Source: Chitinophaga pinensis (GTDB taxonomy: Bacteria > Bacteroidota > Bacteroidia > Flavobacteriales_D > Crocinitomicaceae). From it: a stretch of 13,869 bases of DNA. The position numbers were made by a program, and so were the translations under genes. Positions 1 to 6,202 of the stretch are shown one piece after another. The stretch covers positions 1 to 13,869 of the forward strand of contig CAMBRH010000062.1 in assembly GCA_945870115.1 (NCBI GenBank), in the 5' to 3' direction. The notes below the pieces were generated by a model. That model searched no databases and had not been told where the DNA came from. It worked only from the letters and a program-made list of their open reading frames with translations. How positions within the stretch are numbered: the stretch's first letter is position 1; every line of letters begins with the position of its first letter.

Positions 1-90
1 GATATTTCAGCTTTGGAAAAAGGGGTTTACACTTTATTTTATGGAAATACAACTAAAGAATTTTGTTTTAGAATTGTAAAAACAGAATAA
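1..90 (+). CDS. C-terminal end of a probable T9SS-secreted protein (partial)
   Basis: The plus strand is open in frame 1 from the window edge to a TAA at 88-90 and encodes 29 residues. The pattern is a short LxxG-Y step (ALEKGVYTLFYGN) followed by a beta-strand with basic residues ending in RIVKTE. This resembles the last strands of the type A C-terminal domain that directs Bacteroidota proteins to the type IX secretion system, whose consensus is roughly L..G.Y.......K..K. In such proteins the tail is recognised at the outer membrane and removed after export. The passenger domain lies outside the window, so the function of the protein cannot be given. The call rests on a short and degenerate motif; a non-secreted beta-rich C-terminus remains possible. 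Confidence 0.6.
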   Translation, partial: DISALEKGVYTLFYGNTTKEFCFRIVKTE

Positions 91-188
91 TTATTGCAGA
101 AAAACAGCTTATTTGACTTAATCAATTTAAAAAATAATTCAATCAAAAACACCTCTGAAATTTGTCTAATTTAAGAGAAATCATTTCA

Positions 189-966
189 TCAGTCAACTTT
201 ACTTTTAGTATAATCGGCTGTAAAATTTTCTGAAACTAATTTTGGATATTTTGGATTAATTTCTTTTAATTTTGCTATTAATATCTTTGACACTGCGTAA
301 TTTTTTGTCCAATTTTTATCGCAAGGAACAATATTCCAGGCAATTTTATTGCATTTTTCAAAAATTTGTTCATAGACATTCATGAACTTTGACCAAGATT
401 TGCGTGTTTCCCAATCGCCGTCAGAATGTTTCCAATGTTTGTCCAAATTATTAATTCTTTCTAATAATTTTTCTTCCTGTTTTTCGAAACTCAAATTCAA
501 GTAAAGCTTTATAACGAGCGTATTATTTTCTTCCAAATATTGTTCAAAATCATTGATTTGATTGTAGCGCTTTTCAATTACCTTATCATCTAAATATCCA
601 TAAACTGAAGGAACTAAAATATCTTCATAATGTGAACGATTAAAAACTGTAATTGTGCCTTTTTCAGGTAAAACCTTGTTAATTCTCCACAAATAGTCAT
701 GTGCTATTTCAACATCAGTTGGCTTTTTGAAAGAAACAACATTTACCCAAGATGGACTTATTTTACTAAAAATATCTCTTGTCAAACCATCTTTTCCAGA
801 AGCGTCCATTCCCTGAAGAACCAACAAAATTCCCTGCTTTTTTTTCAGCATACAATTTTTCAATCAAAAGAGCAATTTCTTCGATGTTTTTGTTTGTTTC
901 CTCGATACATTTTTCTTTTTCCCACTAAGAATCTCCAATTGGATTGTGATTTTTTAAAATTGACAT
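189..966 (-). pseudogene. ppk2: Polyphosphate kinase 2 (class III-like), 5' end disrupted by a stop and a frameshift
   Basis: PPK2 enzymes transfer phosphate between polyphosphate and nucleotides in the cytoplasm. The open part (224 codons from a TTG at 863, or from ATG at 851) holds the whole catalytic core: Walker A GMDASGKDG (residues 18-26 of that frame), the FNRSHYEDILV Walker B region (74-84), and the lid DKHWKHSDGDWETRKSW (141-157). The HDYLWR segment and the ending resemble class III PPK2s. The natural N-terminus is still legible upstream. ATG at 964-966 starts MSILKNHNPIGDS, then TAG at 925-927, then WEKEK and a helix ending LYAEKK. That frame joins the catalytic frame only if one base is removed from the run of eight A (838-845). 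The gene therefore has two lesions in its first 45 codons and an otherwise clean body. A shortened but active enzyme from an internal start is possible, but it would lack the usual N-terminal helix. Assembly error is the other explanation. Confidence 0.85.
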
Positions 967-1135
967 AGTAATAAAGTTTAATTTTTTGCTAAAAAATAAT
1001 GATGATCCTATGAATTAAAATAAATTAAGGAGTTAACAAATTTAGAAAAAAATATTGCTTTTTAAGGATAAAATTAATTTTAAAATACTAAAAAAGTAAA
1101 TTTAAAAATATGTCAAGGCAAAAGGAGATTTATTT

Positions 1136-1396
1136 TTATCCAGCACTCATTCTTCCGATTGCACAACTGACATAACTTTTTGCTTTTTCAATGATGTTGT
1201 TATTTCCTTTTTCCGGATAGCCCAATTTATGCAATTTTGCGACAATTTGTGGACGTGAATCTTCATTAGCATTAAGTGATATTTTTTCTTCTTCTAAATT
1301 AATTTCGACATTGCTAGTTCCTTTTATTTCTAAAATTGCCTTTTTAATTGTATTCATGCAACCACCACATTTGATATTTTCAACTAGAATTTCCAT
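1136..1396 (-). CDS. Small HMA-domain metal-binding protein
   Basis: The 86-residue protein is a single heavy-metal-associated domain with the ferredoxin-like pattern: a first strand MEILVENIK, the metal site CGGC (Cys10 and Cys13; the classic form is MxCxxC, here IKCGGC), a helix, a strand SNVEINLEEEKISL, and a final GY-P loop. Such domains bind Cu(I) or similar soft metals through the two cysteines and pass them to pumps or buffers in the cytoplasm. After the domain there is a conserved-looking tail AKSYVSCAIGRM with a third cysteine (Cys78). No transporter or regulator gene lies next to it, so whether it is a chaperone or a buffer cannot be decided. The ATG at 1394-1396 fits the domain start exactly. 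The gene appears to be monocistronic. Confidence 0.85.
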   Translation of the reverse strand: MEILVENIKCGGCMNTIKKAILEIKGTSNVEINLEEEKISLNANEDSRPQIVAKLHKLGYPEKGNNNIIEKAKSYVSCAIGRMSAG

Positions 1397-1477
1397 AACT
1401 TTTAATTTTAAGTAAAGTTAGAAATTTAAAAATAGAATATTGTTACATAAGTCACTGATTAAAATGATTTTAATTAG

Positions 1478-1485
1478 TAGTTTTG
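1478..1485 (+). promoter_or_regulatory. Candidate -7 promoter element for the glyoxalase-like gene
   Basis: TAGTTTTG fits the Bacteroidota -7 consensus TAnnTTTG and lies 35 bases before the ATG of the downstream gene. A clear -33 TTTG partner is not evident. In AT-rich DNA such an octamer can occur by chance, so this is a weak call. Confidence 0.35.
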
Positions 1486-1519
1486 TGTTTTTAGCTTTTC
1501 AAATAATTTAGCAATTCAA

Positions 1520-1876
1520 ATGTTAACTTCCATAAATCCGAAACTTCCCATGAGAAATAAATCCATTACTCGGGATTTCTATATTCATAAATTGGGTTTT
1601 CAAGAATTTGGAAGTGCAGATTTTGATGGATATTTAATGCTTGAAAAAGACACTATTCAAATCCATTTTTTTTAATTTGCAGAACTTGATCCAAACGAAA
1701 ATTATGGGCAAGTTTATATTCGAACAGATGGAATAAATGAATTGTATCAATCTTTTCTAGAGAAAAAAGTAAACATACATCCAGCAGGAAATTTACAAAG
1801 AAAACCCTGGGGACAAAAAGAGTTTTCAATTTTAGATCCAGATAATAACCTACTTACATTTGGTGAAAGTTTGTGA
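1520..1876 (+). pseudogene. Glyoxalase/bleomycin-resistance-like protein split by an in-frame TAA
   Basis: From ATG 1520 to TGA 1874-1876 one frame encodes 118 codons, interrupted only by TAA at 1673-1675 (codon 52). Both halves read as one vicinal-oxygen-chelate (glyoxalase/bleomycin-resistance) domain. The first half begins MLTSINPKLPMRN and continues through FYIHKLGFQEFG and IQIHFF. The second half runs FAELDPNENYGQVYIRTDGINELY, then KPWGQKEFSILDPDNNLLTFGE. The paired beta-alpha-beta modules and the closing DPDNNLLTF strand are typical of small bleomycin-resistance-like proteins. In relatives the position of the stop is, from memory, usually Glu, so a single G to T change (GAA to TAA) next to a T run explains it. 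Neither fragment alone could form the domain. Substrate unknown. Confidence 0.85.
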
Positions 1877-1916
1877 ATTATTGTAATATAGTTAATAATT
1901 TGAGGCAATTACTTAG

Positions 1917-1948
1917 TTTGCTGTGTTAACTCTTTTTTTCTATCTTTG
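1917..1948 (+). promoter_or_regulatory. smpB promoter (TTTG ... TATCTTTG)
   Basis: TATCTTTG at 1941-1948 matches the Bacteroidota -7 consensus TAnnTTTG, and TTTG at 1917-1920 provides a -33 element 20 bases upstream, within the known spacing. Transcription would begin only a few bases after 1948, so the ATG at 1953 would be at or very near the 5' end of the mRNA. The element also lies inside the longer open frame that begins at 1923, which argues against that longer start. Confidence 0.65.
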
Positions 1949-1952
1949 TGAA

Positions 1953-2405
1953 ATGATTAAAAACCAAATCAACATAAAGAATAAACGTGCAAAATTTGAA
2001 TATCATTTGTTTGATATTTATACTGCTGGAATTCAGTTGACTGGAACTGAGATTAAAAGTATTCGAAATTCAAAAGCAAGTATCTTAGAAGCTTATTGTA
2101 TTTTTGATAACGGCGAAGTTTTTATTAGAAACATGCATGTTACGGAATATGAAAATGGATCTTTTTACAATCATAAACCGCGTGCTGATAGAAAATTATT
2201 GTTGAATCGAAAAGAAATCAATAAAATTCAAAAATATTTGATGATTAAAGGGAATACTTTAATTCCTTTGAAAATGTTTTTATCAGAAAAGGGTTGGGTG
2301 AAAATTGACATCGCTTGTGCTCAAGGTAAAAAACTTTTTGACAAACGTCATGATTTAAAAGAAAAAGATGACAAACGAGATATGGCGAGAGCTATGAAGA
2401 AATAA
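1953..2405 (+). CDS. smpB: SsrA-binding protein SmpB
   Basis: SmpB binds tmRNA and brings it to ribosomes stalled on broken mRNAs, where trans-translation tags the nascent peptide for degradation. The 150-residue product has the family landmarks: an N-terminal NIKNKRAKFEY strand, GTEIKSIR (SmpB GTEVKSLR motif) near residues 32-39, HVTEYENGSFYNHKPRADRK around 62-81, and the basic tail KKLFDKRHDLKEKDDKRDMARAMKK that enters the ribosomal decoding centre. Length is normal for the family. ATG 1953 is chosen over the in-frame upstream start at 1923 because the 10 extra residues are unlike any SmpB and contain the promoter. No partner gene is adjacent; the tmRNA gene is not in the window. The gene is convergent with the J-protein gene. 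Confidence 0.96.
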   Translation: MIKNQINIKNKRAKFEYHLFDIYTAGIQLTGTEIKSIRNSKASILEAYCIFDNGEVFIRNMHVTEYENGSFYNHKPRADRKLLLNRKEINKIQKYLMIKGNTLIPLKMFLSEKGWVKIDIACAQGKKLFDKRHDLKEKDDKRDMARAMKK

Positions 2406-2410
2406 CATTG

Positions 2411-2510
2411 ATTACAAATTAACGGATTACAAATTACAGATTGCTTTGCATCGATATCAATTTTCTTGAGAGCGAAGCAATCTGTAATCTGCCAATCTGT
2501 AATCTGTAAT
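2411..2510. repeat. Repeat cluster with a 17-bp hairpin between convergent genes
   Basis: The arms 2433-2449 and 2472-2488 form a 17-bp stem with a single G-T mismatch (G-U if transcribed) around a 22-base loop. Around it the same word recurs: ATTACAAATT at 2411 and 2426, ATTACAGATT at 2433, and its complement AATCTGTAAT at 2479, 2494 and 2501. The structure fills nearly all of the gap between smpB and the J-protein gene. It has no T tail, so it is not a classical intrinsic terminator, but a stem in this position could end or stabilise transcripts from both sides. It resembles the short palindromic intergenic repeats seen in flavobacterial genomes; genome-wide copy number cannot be seen here. 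Confidence 0.75.
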
Positions 2511-2518
2511 TTATATGT

Positions 2519-3355
2519 TTACAAAATCCCCAAACTCAAAAAGTGAATCCATCTGTCTTGCGATAAAATAAAATACAGAAAAAATCCCCCAATAAAGTAA
2601 AAACTGAAAAAATAGGCAATTGTAAAATATAAGGATTGCCTTTTGAAATAAAGTGTAATAATAGGTAGTAAAAGCAGAATAGGAATTATAGGAAAAGCAG
2701 TATTTACAGAAAAATCTGTTTCATAAGGACTTTTTAAATAAGAATTTTTGCTCCAAACTCGTAGTGGATTATAAAAAATCCAAGATCGTTCAATTGCCAA
2801 TTCTGGATTTGTGGAACAAAAAGTTAAATGAGGATTTTTAATGAATAAATTTAAGTCTTTTTCCGTTTTAAAATAAATTACTTCTCCACCAAAAAAACCA
2901 TTGTAAATATAAGAATAGTGCGTAATTGTATGGTTTTCAACATGTGTTGGTAAAATTGGCTCAATCAGTAAAAGAAAACTAAAAAGTGCTGAAAAATAAG
3001 CCATTTTTTTAAAAATATTCCACTTTTTGTCAGATGTTAATTTCTGGAAATAAAAATTTTGCTCTTGTTCTTCTTTTGCTTTTTGCTGTTTGTAGCGAAT
3101 TTCAGCCTCTTTTTTTCTTTCTTCAAAAGTTTTTTCTTTTCTAATTTTACTTTCAGAAGATTTAGTTTCAAAGCGATCATTCATTAAAATATCATAAGCT
3201 TCAGCCAAATCGATAAAAACTTGATGCGCTTTTGGATCTGAATTTTTATCAGGATGATATTTCATCGCAAGTTTGCGGTAAGCTCTGCGAATCTCATCTT
3301 TACTCGCATTTTCATGTAAGCCAAAAATTTTACAATAAGTTAATTTTGTACTCAA
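2519..3355 (-). CDS. Membrane-anchored J-domain protein
   Basis: Residues 4 to about 62 form a J domain with the HPD motif at 34-36 (KYHPDKNSDPKAH), which stimulates the ATPase of a DnaK/Hsp70 partner. A charged, probably helical segment follows (about 65-100, rich in K and E). Then come three predicted membrane segments near 118-136, 219-236 and 242-264, with a loop of about 80 residues between the first two. The Gly/Phe-rich region, zinc finger and substrate-binding domains of DnaJ are absent, so this is a type III J-protein that would recruit DnaK to the membrane; its client is unknown. The start is TTG (3353-3355), overlapping the menE stop in the sequence TTGA. No ATG lies nearby and the J-domain N-terminus fits this start. 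Expression is probably translationally coupled to menE. Confidence 0.85.
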   Translation of the reverse strand: MSTKLTYCKIFGLHENASKDEIRRAYRKLAMKYHPDKNSDPKAHQVFIDLAEAYDILMNDRFETKSSESKIRKEKTFEERKKEAEIRYKQQKAKEEQEQNFYFQKLTSDKKWNIFKKMAYFSALFSFLLLIEPILPTHVENHTITHYSYIYNGFFGGEVIYFKTEKDLNLFIKNPHLTFCSTNPELAIERSWIFYNPLRVWSKNSYLKSPYETDFSVNTAFPIIPILLLLPIITLYFKRQSLYFTIAYFFSFYFIGGFFLYFILSQDRWIHFLSLGIL

Positions 3356-4395
3356 ATTTTAGTATTTAAATGAATTTCTTGCGTTTTCAAGCGATTAATT
3401 TTTCCACTTTCTGTTTTTTCAAAATTTAGAACGAAATAGATTTTTTTAGGAATTTCATATTTTTCTAAAGTAGTTTTGAAAATTTCAGCTAGTTCTTTTT
3501 CCATTTCTAAAGAATAAGTTTTTTCAATGAAAAAAGTTACAATTTCACCAAATTCAATATTCTTTTCGCCCAAAATAAAAAATGGAAAATTTATTTTCAA
3601 TGTTAATTTTTCTTCTAGTATTTCTGGGTGAAATTTATATCCACCAGAATTTATCACAAAATCTTTTCTACCTTTTAAAACGAATTCTGTTGAAGAAATT
3701 AATTCAACAACATCATTTGTAATTAAATTTTGAATGCCAATTTTAGGTGCATTAATTTTTAAACAAGCATCTTCTTGTGAAAATTCAATTCCTTTTAAAG
3801 CATGAAAATTTTTCGGATTGGAAGCTGAAATTTTTCTTAAAGCAACGTGAGAAAGTGTTTCGGTCATGCCATAACTTTCGAAAAAATTAGTTTTTATTTC
3901 TTTAATGTCGGCTTCCAAACTTGGATTTATTGCCGCTCCGCCAATTAAAATAGTGTCAAAAAGGAGTAATTTTTCCTTATTTTCTTTAATTATTTCTTCT
4001 AATTGTAGAGGGACAAGTGAAATAAAACGAGCCCTTTGATTGAAATTTTTAAGTGGATTTCTAGCATTATCTGTTACAATTAAGTTCATTTTGTGAATCA
4101 AAGCTCGGATAATTTGCATTTTTCCACCAATGGTTTTAGCCGACAAACTCAAAACAATCGTTTCATTTTCATTAAAATTAAAATAATCACCAGTCATTTT
4201 TGCCGATTCAATCATGAACTGTTTTTTTACCTTAATTTCTTTTGGAATTCCTGTAGAACCTGATGTTTTCGAAATAATTTCTTCTTTTGAATTATTCCAT
4301 TCTTCAATAAAATTCTCAACTTCTTGAATTACTTCCTTGTTTTCTGTAAGGAATTCAATTTTGTGAATATTAATTTTTGGAACGGTATTTGTCAT
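3352..4395 (-). CDS. menE: o-Succinylbenzoate-CoA ligase, MenE-like AMP-forming enzyme
   Basis: The 347-residue protein is a compact member of the adenylate-forming (ANL) superfamily. It shows the phosphate-binding loop SKTSGSTGIPK (42-52), the A5 motif ESYGMTET (173-180), the hinge region GRKDFVINSGGYKFHPEILE (242-261), and the catalytic Lys332 in ESGKINR (329-335). The short length, with a reduced N-terminal half, is typical of the Bacteroidota MenE, which activates o-succinylbenzoate to its CoA thioester in menaquinone synthesis in the cytoplasm. No other men gene is in the window, so the assignment to MenE rests on length and overall family resemblance; another small acyl-CoA ligase is possible. 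The gene overlaps the J-protein start by 4 bases and is divergent from the thioredoxin gene, with 145 bases between them. Confidence 0.8.
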   Translation of the reverse strand: MTNTVPKINIHKIEFLTENKEVIQEVENFIEEWNNSKEEIISKTSGSTGIPKEIKVKKQFMIESAKMTGDYFNFNENETIVLSLSAKTIGGKMQIIRALIHKMNLIVTDNARNPLKNFNQRARFISLVPLQLEEIIKENKEKLLLFDTILIGGAAINPSLEADIKEIKTNFFESYGMTETLSHVALRKISASNPKNFHALKGIEFSQEDACLKINAPKIGIQNLITNDVVELISSTEFVLKGRKDFVINSGGYKFHPEILEEKLTLKINFPFFILGEKNIEFGEIVTFFIEKTYSLEMEKELAEIFKTTLEKYEIPKKIYFVLNFEKTESGKINRLKTQEIHLNTKI

Positions 4396-4435
4396 AGAGA
4401 AAATAAGTTTATTTTTACATTTGAAAAATTAGTTG

Positions 4436-4443
4436 TATATTTG
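4436..4443 (+). promoter_or_regulatory. Candidate -7 promoter element for the thioredoxin gene
   Basis: TATATTTG matches TAnnTTTG and sits about 97 bases upstream of the thioredoxin ATG, in the divergent gap. A TTTG lies at 4420-4423, but the 12-base spacing is shorter than usual for a -33 partner. If used, it gives an A-rich leader of about 90 bases. Confidence 0.4.
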
Positions 4444-4540
4444 ATTTATAATTAGAAACAAATAAAAGCAAATTTGAAAGTGCTAAAGTTAAATAAAAGT
4501 AAGAATTAAAGTATTAAAAACAATTATTAAAACCAAAAAA

Positions 4541-4990
4541 ATGAAAAAATTACTTGTATTAATGTTAATCGTTGGAGGAATTTCTTCAGCATTCATTTCA
4601 AAAGATGTGAAGGAAACTGCAAAAGTTGTTGCACCTCAAGCTGCTGGAGGAATTGAATTCCAAAAAATGACTTTAGAAGATGCAATGAAAGAAGCAAAAT
4701 CTTCTGGAAAAATCATTTTTATTGATGCTTACACAGAATGGTGTGGACCTTGTAAAAGAATGGCCGCAACTGCATTTATGGATGAAGGTGTAGCGAAATT
4801 ATTCAATTCAAAATTCATCAATTTGAAAATTGAAATGGAAAAAAATGCTGACGGACCATTAGTTGCTCAAAAATACGAAGTTAGAGCTTACCCAACATTA
4901 TTGTTCATCGATGGAAACGGAATGATCAAAAAATCTGTTGTTGGAATGCAAACTGCTGAACAGTTATTAGGAATAGGAAAATCTTTATAA
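4541..4990 (+). CDS. Exported thioredoxin-fold protein
   Basis: The 149-residue product starts with a signal-peptide-like segment (KKLLVLMLIVGGISSAF, residues 2-18) followed by a linker and one thioredoxin fold. The redox site WCGPC is at 67-71 (cysteines 68 and 71), the cis-proline is Pro118 in RAYPTLLF, and the preceding helix DAMKEAKSSGKIIFIDAY is typical of the thioredoxin_7-like group. It should act in the periplasm as a disulfide reductase or oxidoreductase; WCGPC is the classic reducing thioredoxin motif, so reduction is more likely than disulfide formation. No DsbD-type electron donor is adjacent. The gene stands alone and is followed by a strong terminator. The start is an ATG after an A-rich leader (AAAACCAAAAAA), as is usual in this phylum. 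Confidence 0.88.
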   Translation: MKKLLVLMLIVGGISSAFISKDVKETAKVVAPQAAGGIEFQKMTLEDAMKEAKSSGKIIFIDAYTEWCGPCKRMAATAFMDEGVAKLFNSKFINLKIEMEKNADGPLVAQKYEVRAYPTLLFIDGNGMIKKSVVGMQTAEQLLGIGKSL

Positions 4991-5008
4991 GATCTTCCAT
5001 TAAGATTA

Positions 5009-5133
5009 TTAAGACCTTTTCAAAAGTGTCAAATGGAGGCTTTTTTAAAATTTTATTTATAAGTTTACATTTGTAAATGAGTAATTAAAATTTTTAAAGT
5101 AACGAAGATTTGGAGATTTTGAAAAGGTCTTAA
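5009..5133. repeat. 125-bp imperfect palindrome with perfect 17-bp ends
   Basis: The ends 5009-5025 and 5117-5133 are exact reverse complements over 17 bp. The symmetry continues inward, with CAAAT, AAAATTTTA and other blocks matching in the two arms, to a centre near 5071 marked by TTTAC-ATTT-GTAAA (5064-5077). The whole interval is therefore one long, imperfect inverted repeat lying between the thioredoxin stop and its terminator. It has no coding capacity. It could be a MITE-like or palindromic repeat, or fold as a structured 3' end or small RNA. Confidence 0.8.
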
Positions 5134-5137
5134 AATT

Positions 5138-5178
5138 AATCCTTGATTTTGGTAAAAGCTAATCAGGGATTTTTTTTT
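5138..5178 (+). terminator. Rho-independent terminator after the thioredoxin gene
   Basis: AATCCTTGATT (5138-5148) and AATCAGGGATT (5161-5171) form an 11-bp stem with one G-U pair and a 12-base loop, followed by a run of nine T ending at 5178. This is a classical intrinsic terminator on the plus strand. The convergent lipoprotein gene ends 5 bases further on; in its direction only a short TTTT follows the stem, so termination there would be weaker. Confidence 0.85.
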
Positions 5179-5182
5179 GCGC

Positions 5183-6202
5183 TTATTTTTTTTCAAATAC
5201 CAAAATCCTTCCTTTTGTGCTCGTAGCATAAATTTTCCCTTTATAACTTGTCATTGAAAACGTATTTTCATTGGATAGTTTATACCAATTTAAACCTAAA
5301 TCTAGCGAAAAATCAATTCCATTTGTTCCACAAGCATAAAGTGTTTTCCCGACCTTAATTACACAAGATTTATAGCCCGAAATTGTTTTATTTGGTTTTG
5401 ACCACGTTTTTCCTCCATCATTTGTCAAAAAACAATTATTTATAGTATCATTTGAATTTGTGTAATCTCCGCCAACCGTTATACCATTTTTTTGTGACCA
5501 AAAATGCATGGAAAATGGTCCTGAGGCTTCACTTTTTTTATATGAAAGAGGATTTTTTGTCCAATTTTTCCCAAAATTTGAAGTTTTGTAAAAGTTAGAT
5601 TCCGATCCACCACTTACAAAAATAAATGTTGAATCGTTTAAAACTTGAACTGTTGTTCCACTTGCTGCAAAACCAGCTTCTCCACTTTGACATTTTAATT
5701 CTGAACTAGAACTTTTATTCCAAGTTTTTCCAAAATTTTCAGTCAAAAAAACTTGTAATTCCCCTTGAATTGGATCACCCATTAAAATTCCAAAACCATT
5801 TTTATTGATGTCAATTCCATCAAAAAAAGTTGGAGAATTTGGTTTCCAAGTATGATTTTCTTTTCCATTTTTGGATATAATTGAACTTTCATCGTGCGAT
5901 TGCATTGCCATAAAACTTGTATCATTTAAAATTGCAATATCGCGTAATTCTACAAAAGACTTTTCGTTTAATTTTTCTGAAACCTTAGAATTTAAATCAT
6001 AACTGTAAACAAAACCATTTGAATTTGCGGTGTAAATTTTATCCTTATAAATTGAAATTCCACGAGCGTGAATTGTATCAACACCATATTGAATGTATCC
6101 AAAGCTTGTTTCTTTTTGAATTTTTGCAATTTTTTTCAAATTTGAGCAAGCTTGTAAAAGTGCAATCGCTGCAAATAAATAAACTGATTTTAATGCTTTC
6201 AT
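5183..6202 (-). CDS. Beta-propeller lipoprotein with Asp-box repeats
   Basis: The 339-residue protein begins with a lipoprotein signal peptide whose lipobox LQAC places the lipidated cysteine at residue 19. The mature part reads as a beta-propeller. Four BNR/Asp-box-like turns recur at roughly 50-residue spacing: TENFGKTW (154-161), TSNFGKNW (207-214), TNDGGKTW (260-267) and the degenerate SLDLGLNW (299-306). Such repeats occur in sialidases, YCF48-like assembly factors and many secreted propellers; no sialidase catalytic arginines or Tyr/Glu pair could be identified, so no enzymatic activity is claimed. It is probably anchored in the outer membrane, facing the periplasm or surface. Its ATG overlaps the acyltransferase stop in ATGA, so the two are likely co-transcribed and coupled. 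Confidence 0.85.
   Translation of the reverse strand: MKALKSVYLFAAIALLQACSNLKKIAKIQKETSFGYIQYGVDTIHARGISIYKDKIYTANSNGFVYSYDLNSKVSEKLNEKSFVELRDIAILNDTSFMAMQSHDESSIISKNGKENHTWKPNSPTFFDGIDINKNGFGILMGDPIQGELQVFLTENFGKTWNKSSSSELKCQSGEAGFAASGTTVQVLNDSTFIFVSGGSESNFYKTSNFGKNWTKNPLSYKKSEASGPFSMHFWSQKNGITVGGDYTNSNDTINNCFLTNDGGKTWSKPNKTISGYKSCVIKVGKTLYACGTNGIDFSLDLGLNWYKLSNENTFSMTSYKGKIYATSTKGRILVFEKK

Noticed and set aside
699..968. Open frame of 89 codons on the plus strand
   Set aside because: It is antisense to ppk2 and its damaged 5' end, with no motif or promoter; the minus-strand reading gives recognisable PPK2 sequence.
1037..1044. Minus-strand TAAATTTG as a ppk2 promoter
   Set aside because: It matches TAnnTTTG but lies in an extremely AT-rich stretch with no -33 partner, so chance is the simplest explanation.
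1923..1952. Upstream start for smpB at 1923
   Set aside because: The 10 added residues match nothing in SmpB and the segment is a perfect promoter element.
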